Assembly: GCA_023401925.1 (NCBI GenBank)
Contig: JAEXDA010000081.1
Span: forward strand, 1-64,000
Source: Bacillota bacterium
Lineage (GTDB): Bacteria; Bacillota; UBA4882; UBA8346
DNA: 64,000 nucleotides
Direction of reading: 5' to 3'
The position numbers were made by a program, and so were the translations under genes. The notes under the pieces were generated by a model that was given only the letters and a program-made list of their open reading frames with translations, made no database searches and was not told where the DNA came from. Of this stretch, positions 1-7,514 are shown piece by piece. Each line of letters starts with the position of its first letter. The stretch's first letter is position 1.

Positions 1-142
1 GATAAGACAACGTTCTCTGAATTGCATTTCTACCGGCTTTAGCCGGTATGATTTCTCCAAGCCGTGGATTTTAATCCGCGGTCTCCATCGAAGCCGGCGT
101 TCAAATTATTTATTTCAACATATATAGATAGATTTACCTACA
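1..142. other. Short non-coding stretch with two small hairpins
   Basis: No gene is visible. Two short inverted repeats lie at 31-48 (taccggct/agccggta) and 62-81 (ccgtggatt/aatccgcgg). They lie just downstream of the minus-strand regulator that ends at 143, so they may help end its transcript, but neither has a clear T-run. Confidence 0.4.
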
Positions 143-2542
143 TTATTTTCGATGATTCCGCCGGTATTCGACCGGGGTCTCGCCAAAACGGCGCCGAAAG
201 ACATTGTGAAAATAATTTGCACTAGATAAGCCAGCGGTAGTAGCGATTTCGGCAACTGATTTTTCGGTTTGAATTAACATTTCGCCGGCTTTCTGTAAAC
301 GATACTCGGCGATGTAGTCTGCTAAAGTTTCTCCAACAGTATCCCGGAACAGTGCTCTCAAGTGACTGGGGGAGAGACAAACGGCCTCAGCTAGTTCCTG
401 AAGAGTCAGATTTGGATCGTTATACTTTTCACCAATTAACGACTTCACTTTTTCAACCAAATCCAGTCGACGTCGGGAACGGTTGAAGTCAAAGATTTCA
501 ATGTTCGTTTGGTACCAATCAGTTAAATAATGAGTGATGTCATCAAGGGTTTGTAATTTGTCCAATTCTCTTTTTATTAGTCGTTTATTTGTTGATGAGC
601 TGGATTTATGGGCATCTATCTTTTCATCCATGACTCTAGTTGAAGCAAAAATCAACTGGTTGATAGCAACCATAATTTCTGCATCTGAGTAAGGTATAAT
701 CGCTGTAACAAATCGACTTAAAGCTTCTTTAACCTCGCAGAGATTCCCAACCCGCAGTCCATCCAAAATTAATTTTTCATAATCTTTAGGATAACTGGGA
801 TCAGCTTGGTCTTGCTTAACCATATCTTGATCGAATACCAAACCTCTTCCTAATTTAAAACGGCAGGAAACCGCATCCAGAGCAGCCTCATAAGATTCGT
901 TCAATTTCTCTATATTAGAAACTACGGACCCTAAACCAATGGTAATTGAATAGTTGGTTTCATTGTGAATCGATTCCTGTATTCCTCGACATAACTGCTT
1001 AAACTCCATAACAAAATCTTCCGTAGCAAGTTGAGTATTGGATACCACAACGGTCAATTGATCAAAACCAGTAATGATAGAAAAGTAAGAAAACATGGGA
1101 CCTATTATTCCCTTGAATTTTTCTTTAGTTAACCCTATTATTTCAGAGGGTTTCATAACTTGGGAGATTGCATATTCATGACTTTGCTGTTGCCAGGACA
1201 ATGTGTCCAGCGCACAAACAGCAGTAATAATCCGGCCCGAAGACATGGCCCCCAGTTCTTGATAAACAGAGAAATAATTGTTGTCTTCAAATGGAATTCC
1301 CATCATCAAGTTTTTAATCAATTCTTCCTGTAGCCGGGTTCGGGATGTTTCCGCCTCTTGCTGTAAAGCTTCTGCCTTGGCTGCAACTGTATTTAAGGCT
1401 TGGCTAACTGTTCCGATCTCATCAACAACTGAATCTGGCAGGGCCGGTAAATTCGGCAAAAACATTTTAGCCTGTTGAACCAGGGTGTTCACTGGACGCA
1501 TAATGCTTCCGGAATAAAATAAGGAAAACCAACAAACCAAACCACAGACGAGTATGCAGATGAGAAGAGATACATTCCTTAACAAAAATACTTCGGAGAG
1601 GAGAGATTTATAAGGAATGATGTTGATAATTTTCCAGCCCAGATAGCCAGAAGTAGCAAAGGTGATTAAGCACTTTTTGTGACGGATACTCATGGTAAAA
1701 CTGCCGGCGGAAACCTTCGATTGTATAATCTTAGCTATATAAGACGATTGACTTATCTTTTGGCCAAATTGACCGGAAAATTCATCAAAAAAAACGGTAC
1801 CTTTTTTATCAATGATTAGCAATTTCCCCAATCGATTAGTCGAAAGGGTATTCCCGAATAGTTGTTCCATGCTGCTGTCATTTCCATAATCATATTTATG
1901 TTGGTTATCGACTGAGATATTGATAATCAGTGCCGAACCAGGCGAATCTGAAGGAATGATCGCCGTTATCACGTTGGTTTTTACCAAACGGTTGGAACGT
2001 TTCTCTGTAATTTGGCGGGGGAAAAATAGGCGCTCAGTTAACCGGGAGGATAGAAGTTGTGCCAGTCGTCGATCGGAAATTTTTGACAAGGGTAAAGGAC
2101 TGGCTTCAGATTGAATGAAGCGATTTTGAACGGCGTTATAGGCATCAATGGACCAGATTAAAGGATTGGACTCTTTAGCCCGCATTAATCTTTGTTGAAT
2201 TAAGGCTTCAAATATCTTATCCGGCTGAATGCCATCGGAATTAAGCCAACGAATGATATCCGAATCGTTATTTAAAACGTAGACCTGGCTCAGGGTCATG
2301 AGCCAGATATAATCCGAAGTATTAGTGACTTGTTGATTGACATCAATGGCGGCTTTACGGGCAGTATATAACATCCGGTTTTGGACGATGGCAAAAATAA
2401 TTAAAAAGGCAATCATCACACCAAGAGTAGCCGGAAGAATCTGGCCAATGAAAAATTTGCGCCGGAAACTCTGATGCCCCATTAAGCACCGGAAATTTGC
2501 ATAATTTAAAAATTGGGCGAGTTTACCCAAGCGTTCAAACAT
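143..2542 (-). CDS. Membrane-bound AraC-family sensor-regulator
   Basis: One-component membrane regulator of the type found beside LplB/YtcP sugar importers in Firmicutes; it likely senses a sugar outside the cell and activates the divergent transporter operon. About 799 residues. A membrane helix at about 31-53, an extracellular sensor region to about 320, a second helix at about 323-346, a HAMP/GGDEF-like linker, then a C-terminal AraC DNA-binding domain (about 700-797) with two helix-turn-helix units, around TLQELAEAVCLSPSHLRALF and SVAEIATTAGLSSANYF. An in-frame TTG lies at 2545, but the ATG at 2542 is better spaced from the gagagg Shine-Dalgarno. It is transcribed away from the importer genes. 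Family assignment is firm; the ligand is unknown. Confidence 0.9.
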   Translation of the reverse strand: MFERLGKLAQFLNYANFRCLMGHQSFRRKFFIGQILPATLGVMIAFLIIFAIVQNRMLYTARKAAIDVNQQVTNTSDYIWLMTLSQVYVLNNDSDIIRWLNSDGIQPDKIFEALIQQRLMRAKESNPLIWSIDAYNAVQNRFIQSEASPLPLSKISDRRLAQLLSSRLTERLFFPRQITEKRSNRLVKTNVITAIIPSDSPGSALIINISVDNQHKYDYGNDSSMEQLFGNTLSTNRLGKLLIIDKKGTVFFDEFSGQFGQKISQSSYIAKIIQSKVSAGSFTMSIRHKKCLITFATSGYLGWKIINIIPYKSLLSEVFLLRNVSLLICILVCGLVCWFSLFYSGSIMRPVNTLVQQAKMFLPNLPALPDSVVDEIGTVSQALNTVAAKAEALQQEAETSRTRLQEELIKNLMMGIPFEDNNYFSVYQELGAMSSGRIITAVCALDTLSWQQQSHEYAISQVMKPSEIIGLTKEKFKGIIGPMFSYFSIITGFDQLTVVVSNTQLATEDFVMEFKQLCRGIQESIHNETNYSITIGLGSVVSNIEKLNESYEAALDAVSCRFKLGRGLVFDQDMVKQDQADPSYPKDYEKLILDGLRVGNLCEVKEALSRFVTAIIPYSDAEIMVAINQLIFASTRVMDEKIDAHKSSSSTNKRLIKRELDKLQTLDDITHYLTDWYQTNIEIFDFNRSRRRLDLVEKVKSLIGEKYNDPNLTLQELAEAVCLSPSHLRALFRDTVGETLADYIAEYRLQKAGEMLIQTEKSVAEIATTAGLSSANYFHNVFRRRFGETPVEYRRNHRK

Positions 2543-2545
2543 CAA

Positions 2546-2809
2546 ATATACCTCTCAATCTTTTTCATCATAATTCTTTTATGAACAAATTGAAAGTGAA
2601 ACTCCCAATCTTCATTAAAAATTGGAGGATTCGTCATTTTTCATACTGCAATTTTTTTCATAACCTTATTTTTAGTCGAATCTTTCAGTATCGGGTTTTC
2701 AATTCTGGTTGTAGTATAAAAGACAACCAGCAGGTTTGATTGGAACAAAAAAGTTTTCCATAAAGTCGACTGCGTTCTTTGATTATACTATTATGCTCAG
2801 AAAGGTGCA
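2546..2809. promoter_or_regulatory. Divergent intergenic region, regulator / locus A importer
   Basis: This gap separates two divergently transcribed units and must hold both promoters. It is AT-rich. I see no strong palindrome and no perfect -35/-10 pair. The AraC-type regulator at 143-2542 is the obvious candidate to bind here. A Shine-Dalgarno (aaaggtg, 2801-2807) for the permease gene is at the right edge. Confidence 0.4.
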
Positions 2810-2818
2810 TTGAAGAAA

Positions 2819-3790
2819 ATGTCAAATGAAACTATCTCTCCCTTAACCTCGGTTATTAAGGAAAAATTGGTTTCCAAAAAGCGTTTTCGGGATCGCCTAC
2901 GGAAACATTTTTGGTTATATTTGCTTGCCGCCCCTGGCATTATTTTCTTTTTGCTTTTTTCCTATTTACCGATGGCGGGAATCATTATTGCCTTTCAAGA
3001 TTTTACCACGGCCAAAGGTGTTTTTGATGGGCATTTTATCGGACTTAAAAACTTCAATTATTTCTTCGGTTCGGTTGATTTTTTCCGGATTACCGGTAAT
3101 ACTTTGTATTTAAATGTTTTATTCATCGCCTTCAATACTATCACTCAAGTAGGACTGGCGATTCTACTCAATGAAATCCGCTGTAAAGTATTCAAACGGG
3201 TCAGTCAATCTTTTGCCTTTTTACCTTATTTTGTATCATGGATTGTGGTGAGTATGATGGCTCAAAGTTTATTCTCTTCGAGCACCGGTTTAATTCCCGC
3301 TTGGCAGCGGAGTATGAATCAACAGCCAATTAATTGGTATAACCGGGCTGATCTTTGGCCTTTTATATTGATATTTTTTAATTCCTGGAAATGGGTGGGC
3401 TCGGGAGCAGTGATTTATTTGGCTTCGATTGCCAGTATTAATATGGACTTGTATGAGGCGGCAAGAGTGGACGGGGCTAACCGTTGGCAACAGATACGTC
3501 ATATCACGCTTCCAATGCTTGCACCTACCATCAGTGTCCTGACATTATTAGCGGTTGGCCGGATTTTTGTGGGAGATTTCGGAATGATTTATGGCATGAT
3601 CGGTGATAATGGTTCGTTGCTGCCGACTACTGATGTAATTGATACCTTTGTTTTTAGGTCATTACGATTACTCAACGATGTGGGAATGGCTTCAGCGGTT
3701 GGTTTATACCAGTCAGTTATGGGTTTTGTGATGGTAATGGTTGCAAATCATATTATCCGCAAAGTTCATCCGGAAGGCGCCTTATTTTGA
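2819..3790 (+). CDS. Sugar ABC transporter permease (LplB type, CUT1)
   Basis: Inner-membrane permease of a carbohydrate ABC importer, pairing with the next permease and the binding protein at 4839. About 323 residues with roughly six membrane helices and the EAA loop that contacts the ATPase (EAARVDGANRWQQIRHITLP). The N-terminal helix with PGIIFFLLFSYLPMAG is typical of LplB-type permeases. An in-frame TTG at 2810 is only 2 nt from the aaaggtg site, so ATG 2819 (11 nt) is preferred. No ATPase gene is nearby, so a shared MsmX-like ATPase is presumed. The substrate is probably an oligosaccharide released by the lyases of this locus (inference). Confidence 0.9.
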   Translation: MSNETISPLTSVIKEKLVSKKRFRDRLRKHFWLYLLAAPGIIFFLLFSYLPMAGIIIAFQDFTTAKGVFDGHFIGLKNFNYFFGSVDFFRITGNTLYLNVLFIAFNTITQVGLAILLNEIRCKVFKRVSQSFAFLPYFVSWIVVSMMAQSLFSSSTGLIPAWQRSMNQQPINWYNRADLWPFILIFFNSWKWVGSGAVIYLASIASINMDLYEAARVDGANRWQQIRHITLPMLAPTISVLTLLAVGRIFVGDFGMIYGMIGDNGSLLPTTDVIDTFVFRSLRLLNDVGMASAVGLYQSVMGFVMVMVANHIIRKVHPEGALF

Positions 3791-3827
3791 AGTTCGATAA
3801 TTGTTTTCAATTGAGGAGTGGTATGAT

Positions 3828-4772
3828 ATGGAGTCTACTGAATTAAAAATTATTCGGGATAAAATCATTCAGGATACCGGAGAAAACCAAATGAAACCCA
3901 AACGGGAAAAATCACTTTGGGTTGATTTCCTGATTTATATTGCCATTACAATGGTGACTTTATTATGCGTAATACCATTTTGGATTGTGGTGATTGGTTC
4001 ATTGACTGAGGAGAACCAGATCCTTCGCCATGGATATGCCTTATGGACTTCCCACTGGTCAAAATATGCCTATGAAGTTATTTTTGCCGGAAAACAAATT
4101 CCAAATGCCTATTTAATCACCATCATCGTTACTGTCCTCGGCACCAGTTTATCATTATTGATTACCACAGCATTGGCGTATGTAGCCTCCAACCGTCAAG
4201 TGAAATGGAGCAAGTATATTTCGGTGTATGTTTTGATTACCGTCTTGTTCTCCGGTGGTATGGTCCCATGGTATATGGTCTGTACCCGTTTATTGCATCT
4301 GTCGGATACGATTTGGGCTATGGTCATTCCGTATCTTGTCAATCCCTGGTATTTTTTTCTGGTACGCAATTATTTCCGTACCCTGCCGGATTCGTTGATG
4401 GAATCGGCCTATATTGACGGAGCTTCCGATATGACCATTCTTTTTCGAATCATTTTACCGCTTTCGAAACCGGTACTAGCGGCGGTTGGCCTGTTTATTG
4501 CCTTGATGTACTGGAACGATTGGTGGCTTAGCTTAATGTTAATCGAAAAAGAAGAATTATACCCGCTCCAGCTGTTATTGCGCCGCTTAATTTCGAATAT
4601 CACGGTAGCTTATCAAATGATGAATAATATTCCTGGCGCCAATCAAGTTCCTCCGGCATTTGGAGTACGGATGGCTACAGTAGTGGTAACGATTGGACCG
4701 ATTGTATTTTTATATCCCTTTGTCCAAAAGTATTTTATCTCCGGGTTAACTGTGGGATCAATTAAAGAATAA
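3828..4772 (+). CDS. Sugar ABC transporter permease (YtcP type, CUT1)
   Basis: Second permease of the locus A importer. About 314 residues, with membrane helices from about residue 25 and the EAA motif (ESAYIDGASDMTILFRIILP) near residue 200. It ends in the YF-ISGLTVGSIKE tail usual for YtcP/AraQ-like permeases. The open frame extends upstream to a TTG at 3801, but ATG 3828 follows a good gaggag Shine-Dalgarno (3813-3818) by 9 nt and is the likely start. It lies 37 nt after the first permease, within one operon. Importer role is secure by family; the substrate is not known. Confidence 0.9.
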   Translation: MESTELKIIRDKIIQDTGENQMKPKREKSLWVDFLIYIAITMVTLLCVIPFWIVVIGSLTEENQILRHGYALWTSHWSKYAYEVIFAGKQIPNAYLITIIVTVLGTSLSLLITTALAYVASNRQVKWSKYISVYVLITVLFSGGMVPWYMVCTRLLHLSDTIWAMVIPYLVNPWYFFLVRNYFRTLPDSLMESAYIDGASDMTILFRIILPLSKPVLAAVGLFIALMYWNDWWLSLMLIEKEELYPLQLLLRRLISNITVAYQMMNNIPGANQVPPAFGVRMATVVVTIGPIVFLYPFVQKYFISGLTVGSIKE

Positions 4773-4838
4773 TCAATACCAAAAGACTTTATCCGGATTA
4801 CCGGTGAAGTAAGTAAAAAAGATAAGGGAGGTAATATT

Positions 4839-6317
4839 GTGAAAGGTTCAAGATTTCTAGGTTTAATACTGCCGTTGGTGCTTTTGGCAGCAGTTTTCAG
4901 CGGTTCGCTTTTTGCCGCTGGGAGTAATTTGGTGCCGGTCGATGAGATTACTATTTATTGCCCAGGTGATCCGCCTGCCAAATCCGATCAGGTATTTGAT
5001 GAATTAAACAAACGGGTCAAACAAGAATTGAATATCAACAAGATTAGTATCATTTTTATTCCTTGGGGTGATTTGGCTTCCAAAACCACAGTCAAATTGA
5101 CGGCCGGGGATACCGGAGATCTGTTTTTTGATGCGCCCTGGTTGCATATGAATCAAATGATCGCCAAAGATATGTATTTGCCAATGGATGATTTATTGGC
5201 TAAATACGGACAAGGTATATTAAAATCCATTCCCGCTAAGATGATGCAATATAACAAGTCTCAAGGCAAGATTTATGGAATTCCCATTGGATTTTGCAAC
5301 TTGGGCTCCGGTATTGCTTTCCGTACCGACTTGACGAAAAAGTATCATGTAGGCGCCGTGAATAGCTGGGCTTCGTTGGAAAAGTATTTGGCGGCTGTCA
5401 AGGCCAAGGATTCTTCGCTTTTAGGTATCTCCTTTAATAACGACACTTCAGTGTTTGATGAATTATACATTAAATCCCTTTCCCGGATGCCGATCGGCAA
5501 TAATGGATGTATGGCCTTTGAACTGAACAATACCGGAAAGGTAGTTCCCTTCTATCAATTACCTGATTATAAAAACAAATTAAAAATGTTTCAAAAATGG
5601 TACCAAAAGGGCTACATTGATCAAGATATTCTTTCCCAGAAGGATTGGAAGGCTTTGTGGAATGCCGGAAGAATCGCGGTTACCCGTAGTGATGCCGGAG
5701 TGGCAACGGATACCCAGTTGAAAGCTGCAGTTCGTGGCGCTGAAGTTGGTGAATGGGTGCCGTACTTTGAAAAACAAAAACCATTGACCGACTTTAAACA
5801 ATGGAACTTCCAATGCTTAAACAAGAAGTCCAAAAATCCCGAACGGGCGATCATGTTCTTGAACTGGATTTATAGCAGTCAAGAAAATTATGATCTGATT
5901 GTTCATGGTACAAAAGGCCAAGATTGGATTGATGCCGGTAAAAATTTGTATAAACTACCGGAAGGTTATAATCCGGCAACCGGATATACTTTTCCCTGGT
6001 ATGTCCTATGCGGCAATCCGGCACAGATCCGTTTGGATGCCGGGATGAATGCCGAAGATATGAAATTAACCAAAATGACAATGGATGAAAAGAATTACAC
6101 GCCATCAATCTTAGCCGGTTTTACTTTTGATCCCGAGCCGGTCAAAGCTGAGGTAGCCAAATGTACCGCATTGCTTTCCACCAAACTGCTTCCGCTTTGG
6201 AATGGCGTAACCACGGATAGTGATGCAGTTACGAAAGCTTACAAAGCAGCCGGTTATGATAAGGTCGTCGCCGAGATGCAGAAGCAAGTCAATGCTTTTT
6301 TAGCCAAGAAGAAATAG
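4839..6317 (+). CDS. Extracellular sugar-binding protein (locus A)
   Basis: Solute-binding protein delivering oligosaccharide to the two upstream permeases. 492 residues; GTG start at 4839 after a strong aagggaggt site (4824-4832). The signal peptide (about residues 1-27) ends in SLFAAG with an Ala-type cleavage site and no lipobox cysteine, so the mature protein is probably soluble in a periplasm, not lipid-anchored. The size and the DUF3502-like C-terminal region fit the LplA-like binding proteins that accompany LplB/YtcP permeases. A rho-independent terminator follows at once, so this gene probably has a more abundant transcript than the downstream enzymes. Confidence 0.9.
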   Translation: MKGSRFLGLILPLVLLAAVFSGSLFAAGSNLVPVDEITIYCPGDPPAKSDQVFDELNKRVKQELNINKISIIFIPWGDLASKTTVKLTAGDTGDLFFDAPWLHMNQMIAKDMYLPMDDLLAKYGQGILKSIPAKMMQYNKSQGKIYGIPIGFCNLGSGIAFRTDLTKKYHVGAVNSWASLEKYLAAVKAKDSSLLGISFNNDTSVFDELYIKSLSRMPIGNNGCMAFELNNTGKVVPFYQLPDYKNKLKMFQKWYQKGYIDQDILSQKDWKALWNAGRIAVTRSDAGVATDTQLKAAVRGAEVGEWVPYFEKQKPLTDFKQWNFQCLNKKSKNPERAIMFLNWIYSSQENYDLIVHGTKGQDWIDAGKNLYKLPEGYNPATGYTFPWYVLCGNPAQIRLDAGMNAEDMKLTKMTMDEKNYTPSILAGFTFDPEPVKAEVAKCTALLSTKLLPLWNGVTTDSDAVTKAYKAAGYDKVVAEMQKQVNAFLAKKK

Positions 6318-6331
6318 TAATTCCAACAAGC

Positions 6332-6367
6332 AAAAAGAGCCCTGGGTCTTCTCAGGGCTCTTTTTTT
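6332..6367 (+). terminator. Rho-independent terminator after binding protein
   Basis: An 11-bp perfect stem (aaagagccctg at 6334-6344 with cagggctcttt at 6353-6363), an 8-nt loop and a seven-T run. It lies inside the operon, between the binding-protein gene and the GH130 gene, so it is likely a partial terminator that lowers downstream enzyme expression. Confidence 0.85.
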
Positions 6368-6425
6368 AAAAAACATTGAATGATACGGAAGTTGTACATA
6401 AGACTAATACAAATGGAGGAGTACG

Positions 6426-7514
6426 ATGTCAATTTTTCGATCACCATTCAACCCGATTATTCAACCTAAAGATGTCAAACCATCCCGGCCCGACTTCGAG
6501 GTTATCGGTTCATTCAACGCGGGTGTCGCCCGTTATCATGATGAAGTGGTCCTTTTGGTACGGATCGCAGAACGGCCCGTAAATGATCATCCTGGGATTT
6601 ATTTGGCCCCTGTGTATGATCCCAACAACCATGAATTAAAGATCAAAGAATTTTTAAAAGATAATCCTTTATATAATTTTTCCGATTCGCGTGTGATCCG
6701 GACTCCCCAAGGAACGTACCTCACTTCAATGTCTCACTTACGGATTGCCCGGAGTACCGATGGAGTTCACTTTGAAATCCAAGAACAACCGGCACTTTTC
6801 CCGGCCAATGAATATGAGACATTCGGGATCGAAGACCCTAGAATCAGTTTGATTGACGATACGTATTACATCAATTATAGCGCCATTTCAAATATTGGCA
6901 TTACCACTTGTTTGGCTTCGACCAAGGATTTCGAATCGTTTCAACGTTTGGGTGTGATATTGGCTCCGGATAACAAAGATGTGGAGATTTTTCCGGCAAA
7001 GGTTCATGGAAAATATTACGCCTTGCATCGTCCCTCCCTATCCCATTTCGGGAATCCCGATATCTGGATCGCCGAATCTCCGGATCTGCTCTGTTGGGGG
7101 AATCATCGTTACTTGATGGGGACACGGGAAGGTTATTGGGACAATGGCCGAATCGGCGGAAGTGCGGTACCTTTTCTTATTGAGGAAGGCTGGTTGGAAA
7201 TCTATCACGGAGCCACTAAAGATGACCGTTATTGTTTGGGAGCGGTTTTATTGGATAGAGACGAACCTTGGAAGGTAATTGCCCGTTCAAAAAAACCGGT
7301 GATGGAACCGGAAGTGGACTATGAAGTAAACGGATTTTTCGGCAAGGTGGTATTTTGCTGCGGTGTGCTTTATGAAGAGAATAAAGTCAAGGTGTATTAT
7401 GGAGCGGCCGATACAGTGACAGCATATGCCGAGATACCGATTGCCGATATTATGGAAAATCTATCCGGTTCAAAAAATTCAGAAAGGAGGGGAAAATCAT
7501 GTTTAATCGATTGA
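6426..7514 (+). CDS. GH130 family glycoside phosphorylase/hydrolase
   Basis: GH130 enzymes act on beta-mannosides, many by phosphorolysis to mannose 1-phosphate. 362 residues with no signal peptide, so it acts in the cytoplasm on imported oligosaccharides. Visible hallmarks: SFNAGVARYHDEVVLLVRIAER near the N terminus, the EDPR segment (about residue 137) holding the catalytic Asp, a RIGGSAVPF segment and a C-terminal YYGAADT motif. ATG 6426 follows ggagg at 6415-6419. The 3' end overlaps the following lyase gene by 16 nt, implying translational coupling. Whether it is a phosphorylase or a hydrolase, and its exact disaccharide, cannot be read from sequence alone. Confidence 0.88.
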   Translation: MSIFRSPFNPIIQPKDVKPSRPDFEVIGSFNAGVARYHDEVVLLVRIAERPVNDHPGIYLAPVYDPNNHELKIKEFLKDNPLYNFSDSRVIRTPQGTYLTSMSHLRIARSTDGVHFEIQEQPALFPANEYETFGIEDPRISLIDDTYYINYSAISNIGITTCLASTKDFESFQRLGVILAPDNKDVEIFPAKVHGKYYALHRPSLSHFGNPDIWIAESPDLLCWGNHRYLMGTREGYWDNGRIGGSAVPFLIEEGWLEIYHGATKDDRYCLGAVLLDRDEPWKVIARSKKPVMEPEVDYEVNGFFGKVVFCCGVLYEENKVKVYYGAADTVTAYAEIPIADIMENLSGSKNSERRGKSCLID